NCBI RefSeq assembly: GCF_000717715.1
Contig: NZ_JOAI01000007.1
Location: 115,844-179,843 of the forward strand
Origin: Streptomyces sp. NRRL B-24484
Lineage (GTDB): Bacteria > Actinomycetota > Actinomycetes > Streptomycetales > Streptomycetaceae
DNA: 64,000 nucleotides
Direction: 5' to 3'
Each line of letters opens with the position of its first letter. The stretch's first letter is position 1. A program made the position numbers and the translations under genes. The notes under the pieces are model-generated. The model was not told the origin of the DNA. It saw only the letters and a list, made by a program, of their open reading frames with translations, and ran no database searches. Positions 27,060-35,160 of this stretch are shown in pieces.

Positions 27060-27088
27060 TAGACATTGCCCGATGGTGTGGCTAGTGT
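27060..27088 (+). promoter_or_regulatory. Putative HrdB-type promoter of the long MerR leader
   Basis: TAGACA (27060-27065) and TAGTGT (27083-27088) are separated by 17 bp. The sequence around it is locally AT-richer. A transcript starting near 27095 would have an 790-nt leader before the MerR-like start at 27887. Confidence 0.5.
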
Positions 27089-27115
27089 TTCTCTCGTAGT
27101 CGAGGTCTGGAGGTA

Positions 27116-27138
27116 CCCGCCAGACACGAACTGGCGGG
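27116..27138 (+). promoter_or_regulatory. Leader hairpin
   Basis: A perfect 8-bp stem (CCCGCCAG / CTGGCGGG) with a 7-nt loop lies about 20 nt after the predicted transcript start. It is not followed by a U-tract. Confidence 0.5.
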
Positions 27139-27159
27139 CAGCAGGACTGAAGTTCGCAG

Positions 27160-27620
27160 TTCGGCACGGTGGCAGGGTTCTGAAGCCAGGGATGGTGCAG
27201 TAAGGCGACAGGGCCGGCGGCCGGGCCGGGCGGCCCGCGGGTATCAGGGGCTGCTGGAGCGGTATCGCAGTTCAGAAGGTGCATTACCAGCAGGTGAAGT
27301 TGAGTTCAGGTACCGGCAGTCGCAGGACGCGGTATCCCAGCAAAGGCGCCGGGCTGCCGGCGTGCGTGCTGGGAGGTCCGGGCAGTGGGGTTCCGAGCCG
27401 AGCAGGTGAGCAGGACGGGCGACGGGGCTGGCTGCCGGACAGTGGCGGACCCTCGGGACCGCCACAGCAGTACAGGGTAGTTCGCAGTACCAGTGGTTCG
27501 CAGTTCAGCAGTGCCGAGCAGTACCTCGTGAGAGAGCAGCACCGAGCGGTTCCCGCATTTCGAGTACCCGGCAGTTCGCAGTGCCCGCAGTTTGCAGTAT
27601 CAGTACAGGTCGGTACGCAG
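27160..27620 (+). repeat. Dense GCAGTNC heptamer array
   Basis: The motif GCAGT followed by TC, AC, GC or a close variant recurs about a dozen times between 27156 and 27607. Clear copies start at 27467, 27484, 27500, 27508, 27518, 27571, 27578, 27587 and 27594. The last group is nearly back to back at 7-9 bp intervals. It lies in the untranslated leader of the MerR-like gene, all in the same orientation. No protein-coding role is apparent. It is not CRISPR, since there are no unique spacers of constant length. Confidence 0.7.
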
Positions 27621-27810
27621 AGGAATGGAGGGACAGAGCGCCATCAGGATCGCCCGGCCCGTGAGGTCTTCACCCGGGCGGACACCGCAGACCCCCTGTG
27701 AGTACGAGGACGGTGGTTTCCGGTCACGCATACGCGATCCCCGCACGCCCCATCCCCCGGGGCCGTGCGGACACAAGGAACCCGGCCAAAGGGTCGGAAG
27801 ATGGTGTAAA

Positions 27811-27850
27811 ACCCTTCGGGGCCCCGGGAGCGCAACACTCCCGGGGCCCC
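27811..27850 (+). promoter_or_regulatory. Strong GC hairpin before MerR-like gene (attenuator candidate)
   Basis: A perfect 13-bp stem (GGGGCCCCGGGAG / CTCCCGGGGCCCC, 27818-27830 with 27838-27850) has a 7-nt loop. It is preceded by a smaller AAGGGT/ACCCTT pair at 27789-27816. It ends 36 nt before the GTG start, so it lies inside the leader rather than at a gene end. Confidence 0.6.
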
Positions 27851-27886
27851 TCGACGCGTCCCCGACCCCCGACAAGAAGAGGTGCA

Positions 27887-28246
27887 GTGACCACGGCAAC
27901 CATTCGACCGCACACCCCCGACACCCCCAACTCTTTTGACGACGACGACTATCCCGCCTACACCATGGGTCGCGCCGCCGAGATGACCGGCACCACTCCC
28001 GGCTTCCTACGCTCGCTCGGCGAACACGGCCTCATCACACCACTGCGCTCCGACGGCGGACACCGCCGCTACTCCCGCTACCAGCTGCGCATCGCGATGC
28101 GCGCCCGCGACCTCGTCGATCAGGGCACCGCCATCGACGCCGCCTGCCGCATCGTCATCCTCGAGGACCAACTCGAGGAGGCCCTGCGCATCAACGAAGA
28201 GCTTCGCCGCTCCCGGCACGGCCAGGAGCCGGAAGCCGACACCTGA
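27887..28246 (+). CDS. MerR-like HTH transcriptional regulator
   Basis: This 119-residue protein has an N-terminal acidic/Pro-rich head, then a MerR-type winged helix (YTMGRAAEMTGTTPGFLRSL, EHGLITPLRSDGGHRRYS). A C-terminal dimerisation coiled coil follows (ILEDQLEEALRINEELRR). No effector domain follows, so it is a minimal MerR protein. GTG 27887 follows AGAAGAGG by 4 nt. The long structured leader with GCAGT repeats suggests post-initiation or multi-site control. Targets are not evident from neighbours. Confidence 0.85.
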   Translation: MTTATIRPHTPDTPNSFDDDDYPAYTMGRAAEMTGTTPGFLRSLGEHGLITPLRSDGGHRRYSRYQLRIAMRARDLVDQGTAIDAACRIVILEDQLEEALRINEELRRSRHGQEPEADT

Positions 28247-28640
28247 CCCACTCCACGCCCGCCCCGGCCGCCGCCCTGGCCGGCGGGACCGGTCCGCGGT
28301 GAGCGCATGCCGTTCACCGCAGGCCGCCCCGGGAGTGGGAACCACACCGGCCCGCCGCCTCCGAGTGCGGTCGGAGTTGTCGAGTGGTCCAGCATCGTGG
28401 CGGCGCGGTACCTGGCCGGATCGGCGGGAACCAGGCCAGCCGGCCACGATGCCTCGCCGCGGCCTGGAGTTCATGGCTGCGGTGTTCATCCACTTCCGTT
28501 CGTCCCGGGTCATGACGTTGCCCCGCGGGCGTGGGCCCGGGCCCGGGCATCGTTTCGTCGGCCGGACCGCGCCCCCCCACTACAGCTGGCACCGGCCGCC
28601 CGATGCTCACCCCGCGACCGGCCACGCCGCGCGCGAAGGG
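28247..28640. other. Gene-free stretch
   Basis: About 400 bp between the MerR-like gene and the istB remnant. The ORFs through it lack coding character and ribosome sites. Nothing else was recognised. Confidence 0.4.
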
Positions 28641-28649
28641 CCCGGGGCG

Positions 28650-28940
28650 CTGCAGCCCCGCAACCCTGGCGAAGCGGACGTTCGCGCCCTGTCGGACGGC
28701 GAGGTGGCCGAGGGCCTGGGCGACGTGTGTCTTGCCCGCGCCCACGGAGCCGAACAAGATCACGGACTCGCCGGCATGGAGCCGGCGCAGGGCGGCTAGG
28801 TCGCGGATCTGGGCCGCGGGCAGCTTCGGAGAAGCCGCGTAGTCGAACTCTTCCAGAGTGATCTGCTGCTCGAACTCCTCGCTGCGGACCAGCTTCGTGA
28901 TCGACGACACCGCCCTCAACGTCTCCTGACGCAGGGCAAC
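28650..28940 (-). pseudogene. istB-like ATPase remnant (IS21 family)
   Basis: The minus-strand frame shows KLPAAQIRDLAALRRLHAGE and SVILFGSVGAGKTHVAQALG, a Walker A motif in the arrangement of IS21 IstB helper ATPases. FARVAGLQRPG follows, after which homology is lost. There is no start codon with a ribosome site, and the rest of the ATPase and its IstA partner are missing. It is a decayed fragment. Confidence 0.7.
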
Positions 28941-29024
28941 CCGGCGACCGCCGGGGACAGGCCCTCCGGCCTGCCCTCGGCGGTCGTCCCTGCATGCGGG
29001 CCACCAGAGAGAGAAGGTGGGAGC

Positions 29025-29471
29025 GTGCGCACTCCACCGCACCGACCCGACGCACCCCGCCGATGCCGCGCCGCACGCCTGCTCGCCGTCCTGCTCGCCG
29101 GCGCCGCGGCGGCCGCGGGCTGCTCCGTGTCAGGCCACCCGGCTGCGGGCCCGTCCGGCGGCAGCACGGCGACGGCCGGCCGGCTCACCCTCGACGAGTG
29201 TGCCGCCGGCACCACCGTCCGGGTGACCGTCGGGACGAGCGTCAAGGTCAGGCTGCACAGCACGTACTCGTCCCTGCCGAACGCCTCCGACCCGCAGGTC
29301 CTGGCCGCCACCGGCGGCGGGAGCACCCCCACCGGGACCTGCGTGCCGGGCGGTGGATGCGGCGTCGTCACCGCCGCCTTCGTGGTACTGCCCGATGCCC
29401 TGCGGGGGAGATCGTCGTCGGGGGAGGGGGCAGCGGCCGGTCCGCTCGATGGGGGTCAGTGTCGGCAATGA
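29025..29471 (+). CDS. Lipoprotein with Cys-containing beta domain, probably 3'-truncated
   Basis: This 148-residue ORF starts at GTG 29025 (GAAGG 7 nt upstream). It has an Arg-rich signal peptide and a lipobox (GAAAAAGCS, Cys about residue 33). The mature part has a low-complexity linker and a beta-rich segment (TVRVTVGTSVKVRLHSTYSS, CGVVTAAFVVLPDA) that stops abruptly. The last 25 residues (GRSSSGEGAAAGPLDGG) lack domain character, suggesting the gene was cut and reads into unrelated DNA. The fold resembles small Ig-like inhibitor or binding domains, but no family is certain. Confidence 0.6.
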   Translation: MRTPPHRPDAPRRCRAARLLAVLLAGAAAAAGCSVSGHPAAGPSGGSTATAGRLTLDECAAGTTVRVTVGTSVKVRLHSTYSSLPNASDPQVLAATGGGSTPTGTCVPGGGCGVVTAAFVVLPDALRGRSSSGEGAAAGPLDGGQCRQ

Positions 29472-29810
29472 TGCTGAAGGGCTCGTTGGTCCTGCTGGGA
29501 TAGGTCAAGGGTTGTGCGCGGCTGACTGTTGCTGGGTCGACCGCCGCAATGCGGGTATGCGCACCCGTCCACACCTTTATAGGTATAGACCAATTATATG
29601 ACGCTTGGTCAGAAAGGTCGGCGGGTCGGCATTGATCCGACCAGACCCTGCGAAACCCGGTCGCACATGAGGCCGGAGGCTCCTGGCGGACGGGTGCTCC
29701 GGGCGGGTCCGCAGGGTTGCTGGGCGGTCGGTGCGGCCGGCGTCCGGCGCGTACTCGCCGATCGATCCTGCGACCCTCCGCGCATGTCCTGGTATGTAAA
29801 TATCTTCAGG
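29472..29810. other. AT-richer gene-free stretch
   Basis: About 340 bp without a recognisable gene. It contains an AT-rich patch (29573-29600) unusual for this window. No promoter partner was assigned. Confidence 0.4.
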
Positions 29811-29975
29811 TCAGCGCACGCGGCCACGCGGCTTCAGGGGGAGCGGCGGCAGCTCCGGGGCGCTCAGTCGGGCGCCGTCGTAGCCGTGCACCTCGCCGAA
29901 CCGCGAGCTCTGCTCCCAATCATTTCGTGCCTGTACGATCTCCTCGCCGGATCGGCCGATGAAGTTCCACCACAT
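29811..29975 (-). pseudogene. Pirin family protein, C-terminal fragment
   Basis: The minus strand reads MWWNFIGRSGEEIVQARNDW, then FGEVHGYDGARLSAPELPPL to a stop at 29811-29813. This matches the last 55 or so residues of actinobacterial pirins (MWWNFV-R-EEI-ARDDWE pattern, FGEV-GY-G-RL-AP-LP). Nothing upstream of 29975 continues the pirin fold in this frame, so the quercetinase-like N-terminal cupin is gone. Confidence 0.75.
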
Positions 29976-30025
29976 AGCACGGTTCTGACGTTTCCTCGCA
30001 GTTCAGGGGCTTGATCGACCATCCG

Positions 30026-30046
30026 GGGTCAGCAAAGGGTCAGCAA
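30026..30046. repeat. Direct repeat GGGTCAGCAA (two copies)
   Basis: Two exact 10-bp copies (30026-30035 and 30037-30046), one base apart, lie 24 bp before a tyrosine-integrase N-terminus. Arm-type repeats beside integrase genes are typical of attachment sites, so this may be a relic attP arm. Confidence 0.4.
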
Positions 30047-30069
30047 GTCACCCGGGAGCGAGATCGACC

Positions 30070-30171
30070 ATGGCGACCACCAACCTCGTCCGCGGCATGG
30101 GTTCCTTCTTCAAGCGGTGCGAGCATCCCGAGAACCGGTGGCCGAGGTGCCCACATGAGTACACGATCCGT
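30070..30171 (+). pseudogene. Tyrosine recombinase/integrase, N-terminal fragment
   Basis: ATG 30070 opens MATTNLVRGMGSFFKRCEHP, then RWPRCPHEYTIR. This is the FxKRC...RCPHxYTIR head of actinophage/ICE tyrosine integrases. The frame is cut at TTA (30171-30173), where an IS5-family element begins. The expected continuation (YRD-like) is absent on the other side of that element, so most of the gene has been deleted. Confidence 0.65.
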
Positions 30172-30283
30172 TAGAAGCCTTTGTCTTTCCGATAGTGACG
30201 GATGTTTTCCGCTGGTCAGGCATAGTGCGGCGCCTCGGTAGCAGAGACGAGGTGTCGTGTCGTCTCTTCGGTGGAGGTGCCGG

Positions 30284-30765
30284 ATGCCGTCGGTGATGGG
30301 GCTGTTGGAGGAGCGTGAGCGTGCTGCTCGGCAGCGGGCGGAGGGCCTGCAGGCCGAGCTGCAGGAGGCGGAAGCCGCGTGGGAGCGGTTCGTGATCGTC
30401 CGTCAGACGGTGGCCGAAGTCCTGGCAGAACCTCCTGCAGGTGAGGAGGCGCCGCCGGCCGGGGTGGCCGGTTAACGGCCTGCGCGGTCGCCGGTGCGGT
30501 GCCCGGACCGGTGGTTCCCGCCTGGAGGGGAGGGCTCGCTCTCGACTCGCTGGCGCCGGACTATCAGCGGCTCGTGGAGGTCCTGGCGGGGAGCGGGGAG
30601 GAGATGGACTGTCGGCAGCTCGCGGCGGCCTTGGGTCTGGAGGTGGTCGCGGCGAAGGTGGAGGGAGTGCGGCCGAAGGTGAAGCGCCTGGCCGTGCGGG
30701 GCTGGCTGGCCGAGGAGCGCCCGGGGATGTTCAGCGTGCTCGCCGGGCGAGCCGGCGGCTCATGA
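30284..30765 (+). pseudogene. IS-associated coiled-coil/HTH accessory gene (frameshifted)
   Basis: ATG 30284 (GGAGG upstream) opens MPSVMGLLEERERAARQRAE, a coiled coil to about residue 55. The frame then ends at TAA 30473-30475. The HTH half continues in another frame: LAPDYQRLVEVLAGSG, CRQLAAALGLEVVAAKVEGV, RPKVKRLAVRGWLAEERPG. One indel around 30440-30475 separates the halves. The second element carries the same gene broken at a different place. Confidence 0.65.
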
Positions 30766-31516
30766 CCATGCTCATCGACCACCGGATCATCGCCTCGGAG
30801 GTGTCGGTGCGGGTCGCGTAGTCGCGGGCCAGGCGGCGTGAGTGCATCAGCCATGCGAACGTCCGTTCCACCAGCAACCTTTTCGGCAGCACCACGAAGC
30901 CCGTGGCGTCGTCGGTGCGTCTGACCACCGTCAGCGCGATCCGCAGGACATCGCGGGCGAGGTCGACCAGGCATCCGGTGTAGCCGCCGTCGGCCCACAC
31001 CAGCGAGATGCGCCAGTGCCGCCGCTCACGCAGCCGCTCCAGCAGCGTGCGGCCTGCCTCGCGGTCGGTGACGGATGCCGCGGTGACCATCACGGCCAGC
31101 AGCAGCCCGAGGGTGTCCACCACGATGTGCCTCTTGCGGCCGTTCACCTTCTTCCCGCCGTCGAACCCCCGGCTGGCCGCCGGCACCGACGCGGCCCCTT
31201 TCACCGACTGCGCGTCGATGATCCCGGCGGTCGGCTCCGGCTCACGGCCTGCGGCCCGGCGGACCCGGTCGCGCAGCCGGTCGTGGAACTCGCCGACCAG
31301 GCCCTTGTCCCGCCGGCGCCGGAAGAAGGCGTAGACGCGGTCCCATGCGGGGAAGTCCGCGGATACCGTCCTCCGGGCGATGCCGCCCGCGACCAGGTAG
31401 CGCACGGCGTCGACCAGCTGCCGGTGACAGTAGCCCTCCGGTTGCCCGCCGCGGCCTTCCAACCAGGCGGGCACGGGCATCGCGTCGCGCACGACTGCCC
31501 ATTCCGCGTCGGTCAT
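30731..31516 (-). CDS. IS5-family DDE transposase
   Basis: This transposase of about 261 residues starts from the conserved MTDAEWAVVRDAMPVPAWL. All three catalytic acids are visible: Asp in GIIDAQSVKGA, Asp in WADGGYTGCL and Glu in [29 protein letters not shown] and the RRLARDY C-terminal region are also intact. It overlaps the 3' end of the convergent accessory gene by 35 bp. It is probably functional and could mobilise both copies. Confidence 0.88.
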   Translation of the reverse strand: MTDAEWAVVRDAMPVPAWLEGRGGQPEGYCHRQLVDAVRYLVAGGIARRTVSADFPAWDRVYAFFRRRRDKGLVGEFHDRLRDRVRRAAGREPEPTAGIIDAQSVKGAASVPAASRGFDGGKKVNGRKRHIVVDTLGLLLAVMVTAASVTDREAGRTLLERLRERRHWRISLVWADGGYTGCLVDLARDVLRIALTVVRRTDDATGFVVLPKRLLVERTFAWLMHSRRLARDYATRTDTSEAMIRWSMSMVMSRRLARRAR

Positions 31517-31787
31517 GTCCGAGGGGTACCTCGGACGCCTGTGCGGGCGGTCCCCGGCGTTCCCGAACCGGCGAGCGAGGCAATCACACGACAGGGGTGC
31601 GGAGTTGGACGGCAACGTCACGGAGACGGAAGACTGCGGCACCAGGGGCCTCCTGTTGCTCGGCTGGATTCGACACCCACGAGCTGTGCGGGAGGCCTCA
31701 CTTTCATGCCCTGCCGACCAGAAGATCACCCGACCGAGTCGGCAGAATCGAACTCACGATCACCAAGATCGATAGAGCAACGGCTAG

Positions 31788-32227
31788 TTACAACCCGCGC
31801 TCTCCCTCTCTCGCGACACTGCACTCCGCGGCCTTGACAGGCCATAGGAGCGTCCTGCCCGGACCGGGACCCGGGTCGAGTAAGAACGCGGGGCCACTCG
31901 GCCACACTGCGGCCAGGCCCAAAGAGCCCTGACCGAGTCGCAACGGCTTACGGCCCTTTGATCATGCCCGACCCCAGACCGGACAGGACGCCGGCCAAAA
32001 CCACTTCACCACCCGCGCCGTCTCTCGCCCAACAGATGGTCTCCTGCCGGCCTAGCGGCGGCCGGGCGGAGGGGACTATCAGGATTCCGAATTCATGACA
32101 CTCCCGGGCGGAGCCTCACAGGGCCATTCCCGGATGGCAACATCGTCCCGGCTGCCGCTGGCGTTGCTCGGGTGGCCGCGGCGGGCGGCAGCGGTGCCAC
32201 CCGCCGGGCGATGGTTGTCGTCCTGTA
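31788..32227. other. Gene-free stretch right of IS element 1
   Basis: About 440 bp without a credible gene. It does not continue the truncated integrase found left of the IS, so DNA has been lost at this junction. Confidence 0.45.
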
Positions 32228-33667
32228 TCAGGCGGACCGCCGCTCGAACTGCTGGCTGGCGCCGGCGCCGCAGCTCTTCTGGATTATTTTGCCGCCGTCG
32301 CCGAGAGAGGCGTCCTTCACATCCAGGCACTTGCTGCTGTGCCGGGCGACGAGGCGGTAGTAGCCATTACCCTGATCCTCCAGCAGCCACTGCTGGTTGT
32401 CGCCGCTGCCGCAATCGTACTGGATGACGTCTGCTCCGTCCGTGGTCGACGCGCCGGACACATCGAGGCACTTGCCGCTGTGCTGGGCCAGGATCTTCAC
32501 GTAGCCGCCGCCGGCATCCACGAACCTCAGCTGCTGGTTGAGACCGCCATTGCAGCTCCACTGCATGACGGCTGCAAGGTTGGCGGCAGAGTTGTCCCCG
32601 ACGTCCACGCACTTGCCGCTGTGACGCGCAACCAGGTTGTAGTAGGGGCCGCCGCCCGCACCGTTGAGCGTTCCCGCGGCGGTGTCGATGGCGATCTGGG
32701 GGTACCAGGGCAGCACCATGGTGGTGTTGGTGGGGAAGGACAGCGGGAGCCAGACGTACTGGGAGTCCTTGACCTTGCCTCCGATCGAGTCGCCCCAGCG
32801 GTCGCCCATGTAGAGGTAGGAGGTGCCCGCGGTGCCCTGGACGGGGAGGACGAAGGCGGTCTGCGAGCCGTAAGCAGTCCGGTCACCGGCGTCGGCCAGC
32901 GCGGTCCATGGTCCGCTGATGCTGGTGGCGGTGGCGTACTTCTGCTGGTTGGGCCACCAGCCGGTTGCGCCGGAGGTCAGCAGGAAGTAGACGCCGTTGC
33001 GCTTGAACATGGCCGGCGCCTCGCGGTATTGGCCGTTCCACAGGCTCTGCACCTGTGCACTGATGCCGGTGTAGTCGGCGGTCAGCCGGTAGATGTGCAG
33101 GTCGGCGTTGTTGTTGGACGCCGAGATCATGTAGCCGGTGCCGTCGGTGTCCACGAAGGTGGTGATGTCACGGGACATCTCACCGAGCGGCCGGAAGCTG
33201 CTCTGCCAGGTGTAGTTGCCGTCGATGGTGTCGGAGACGGCGACGGCGGCCCGGGCCTGGCTGTAGTCGGTCGCGCTCACCTCCTTGTGCATCCACATGA
33301 CGTACTTGTGGGTGGTGGCGTTGTAGATGACCTTGGGGCGCTCGATGTTGGCAGTGGCCAGCTCGGGGTTGCTGGCCGGGGTCAGGACGTTGTTCCTGAA
33401 CTCCCATGTCTTCATGTCGGTCGAGCGGTAGGCGGAGACTGCCTTGAAGGTGTTGTCGGCGTTGCGGTTCTCGCCGAACCAGTAGTAGTACTGGCCGACC
33501 TTGGTGACGCCGCCGCCGTGGGCGTGCAGCACGGCGCCGGTGGTGTCGGTGAACTGCACACCGTTGGGGATCGTCACCTGGGCGGCGTGCGCGGTGCCCG
33601 CGCTGCCGAGCAGCGGCAGAAACAGGGTGAGCAGGGCGGTGAACAGGGTGGCTCTGAGCCGCGGCAT
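32228..33667 (-). CDS. Secreted GH43 exo-beta-1,3-galactanase with CBM13 (ricin-B)
   Basis: This 479-residue protein has a signal peptide of about 29 residues (ending TAHAA). The five-bladed GH43 domain covers about 32-335 and has the GH43_24-type opening AVLHAHGGGVTKVGQYYYWF, SRDITTFVDTDGTGY and the general-acid region YREAPAMF (Glu216). Residues 344-479 form a three-lobe ricin-B/CBM13 domain (GKCVDV, GKCLDV, SKCLDV with QQ pairs). Known GH43_24 + CBM13 enzymes release galactose from beta-1,3-galactan of arabinogalactan proteins. GAGG lies 9 nt before ATG 33667. A DeoR-type operator array lies upstream, tying it to the 45-64 kb regulon, although two IS elements flank it. Confidence 0.88.
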   Translation of the reverse strand: MPRLRATLFTALLTLFLPLLGSAGTAHAAQVTIPNGVQFTDTTGAVLHAHGGGVTKVGQYYYWFGENRNADNTFKAVSAYRSTDMKTWEFRNNVLTPASNPELATANIERPKVIYNATTHKYVMWMHKEVSATDYSQARAAVAVSDTIDGNYTWQSSFRPLGEMSRDITTFVDTDGTGYMISASNNNADLHIYRLTADYTGISAQVQSLWNGQYREAPAMFKRNGVYFLLTSGATGWWPNQQKYATATSISGPWTALADAGDRTAYGSQTAFVLPVQGTAGTSYLYMGDRWGDSIGGKVKDSQYVWLPLSFPTNTTMVLPWYPQIAIDTAAGTLNGAGGGPYYNLVARHSGKCVDVGDNSAANLAAVMQWSCNGGLNQQLRFVDAGGGYVKILAQHSGKCLDVSGASTTDGADVIQYDCGSGDNQQWLLEDQGNGYYRLVARHSSKCLDVKDASLGDGGKIIQKSCGAGASQQFERRSA

Positions 33668-33912
33668 GGTTGTGGACCTCGCGTCATCTGAATGGATGTG
33701 TGAGCGATCCGCTGGGCGGGCATCTGCGCGATCACGCCCGAAGGAAGAGGTGGGCCGTCAGGCCGCTGCAGGGACGGTGTATGCCGAGCGGACGGGAGCG
33801 TCCCGGCGGTGCCTCCGGATGGGGCGGGTCCTCCCGGGCCGCCTACCTCGTGGGGAGCACCCCGGCCCGGCGCCGTGTCGACCTGGTGGCGCCAACGAAG
33901 CGACCGCTCGGA

Positions 33913-33948
33913 TGCAACAGATTCAAACCAAATCAACCATTTGTCAAC
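33913..33948 (-). promoter_or_regulatory. DeoR-type operator array upstream of GH43
   Basis: On the minus strand four units, GTTGAC, GTTGAT, GTTTGA and GTTGCA, start at 33948, 33937, 33928 and 33918, spaced 11, 9 and 10 bp. The same motif family precedes GH59, GH27, the mutase and the AraF-like genes. It lies about 250 bp before the GH43 start. Confidence 0.65.
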
Positions 33949-33998
33949 AGTTCAAGCCAAAAAAGGCACAATTGCCCCCATGTGCCGGGAAAGTCTGA

Positions 33999-34078
33999 GA
34001 AGCCGTTGTCGTACCGATCAAGGAGCTTGGCGATCGAACGAGAGTCTCGATGGGGTGATCGCCGGACCGGTCGGCGCC
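33999..34078. mobile_element. Solo IS5-family end (remnant)
   Basis: About 80 bp starting GAAGCCGTTGTCG are closely similar to the transposase-side end of IS element 2 (34893-34970), including the following CGATCGAAC and GGGGTGATCG blocks. There is no transposase behind it. Confidence 0.65.
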
Positions 34079-34143
34079 TAGCGGTACTCGGCGGCCCACT
34101 CCCTTGGCAGATGAGGCAGGTGATCGACACGGTCCACACTTAA

Positions 34144-34737
34144 CTATTCCGGCATGAGGTCGTCGGTGGCGCGCACGGCCTGCTGGAGGAGCCCGAGGGC
34201 ATGGGGCGCCTGTTCCCGACCGAGCACAGCAATGTCGACGACGTACTGGCCGTAGCGGAGTTCGCCGTACCAGGCCTGGCATCCCTCTTCCTTGAAGGTC
34301 TTGTCCTGTATGAGGCAGGTGTAGGACTGGTCATCCGCCTTGGAGCTGCCGGTCGGCCGGAACGACTGGTAGGTCCAAGGCTTGTCGCTCTGCGACCGGC
34401 GGCGCCGGTGGGTGTAGAGCCAAGCCCAGGTCGGCGAATCGAACCGCTTGATGCCCTGCGAGAAGCCGTGGCGTAGGAAGTCGCTGCCGTGGAGCACGAA
34501 GTTCCGGGAGTCCTGCTCATCGAGCCCGGATTCGAGCAGATCCATGCCCTTGGGGTAGCTCTCCCAGGGCCCCGGCCCGGGCGGGGACTGCGCCAGGAGC
34601 TGCGCGAGCGCGGGCTCGCCCCGCCACTGCCCGGCCAGCGGGACGTTCCACAGCAGGACCGCGGCCAGCACCGGCCCGACGGTGCCCGCAGCCAGGACCC
34701 GGCCGAACCGTGTCGCGGGTATCAAATGTATCGTCAC
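34144..34737 (-). CDS. Hypothetical membrane-anchored protein
   Basis: This protein of about 197 residues starts at GTG 34737. It has an N-terminal hydrophobic helix (VLAAGTVGPVLAAVLLWNVP), then an extracytoplasmic region with WESYPKGMDLLESGLDEQDS, FVLHGSDFLRHGFSQGI and two Cys (CLIQDKTFKEEGC) that may pair. It ends in a helix (LGLLQQAVRATDDLMPE). No family is recognised. The start is uncertain because no clear ribosome site is visible. It lies between an IS remnant and IS element 2, so it may be mobile cargo. Confidence 0.6.
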   Translation of the reverse strand: MTIHLIPATRFGRVLAAGTVGPVLAAVLLWNVPLAGQWRGEPALAQLLAQSPPGPGPWESYPKGMDLLESGLDEQDSRNFVLHGSDFLRHGFSQGIKRFDSPTWAWLYTHRRRRSQSDKPWTYQSFRPTGSSKADDQSYTCLIQDKTFKEEGCQAWYGELRYGQYVVDIAVLGREQAPHALGLLQQAVRATDDLMPE

Positions 34738-35160
34738 GAACGGGACGGACGCGCGAAGCACGCACTCAGTTGCACCCACGACATCCGGCCCGCACCCGGG
34801 TCGGTCCCACAGGCGACGACCTCGAGGAGACGGCCCTGACGAGGCTCCCGGGTGTCGGCAATCCAGGCCCTGAAACTGCGTTAGTGATGTGAGAAGCCGT
34901 TGTCGGACCGATCGTGGGACGTGTCGATCGAACGGGAGTCTCGTTGGGGTGATCGTCGGCCGGTCGGTGCATGAAGACAGGGCCTCTTGGTAGCTCGAAG
35001 GTTGTCGAAGCCGGTCGAGGTTCCAGGAGGCCCTGGTGTCGCAGTCTTCCGTGCGGGAGTTGGTGGAGTCCAATTCGGTTGCCCGATCGTGTGATTGCCT
35101 CGCGCACGTGTACGGGAACACGGCCGATCGTCCGGAAGGCTGCGGCGGTATCCGTCGGAC

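Larger units (their letters stand above)
30174..31787 (-). mobile_element. IS5-family element 1 (intact transposase)
   Basis: A 1614-bp element starts GAAGCCTTTGTC on the left and, read inward from the right, CTAGCCGTTGCTC. TTA flanks it on both sides (30171-30173 and 31788-31790), as expected for the 3-bp TNA target duplications of some IS5 subgroups. It contains a coiled-coil/HTH accessory gene and a convergent DDE transposase. A second element of almost the same size and gene order lies inverted at 34893-36507. Confidence 0.75.

Noticed and set aside
27467..27607. Possible CRISPR array in the GCAGT repeats
   Set aside because: Repeats are only 7 bp, spacing is irregular (6-17 bp), and no cas genes are present.
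30473..30501. Programmed frameshift in the IS accessory gene
   Set aside because: The second copy breaks frame about 60 codons away from the equivalent point and in a different direction, which fits independent mutations.
31788..32227. Continuation of the truncated integrase to the right of IS element 1
   Set aside because: No frame reads on from the YTIR segment; despite the TTA on both sides, the interrupted gene is not restored.
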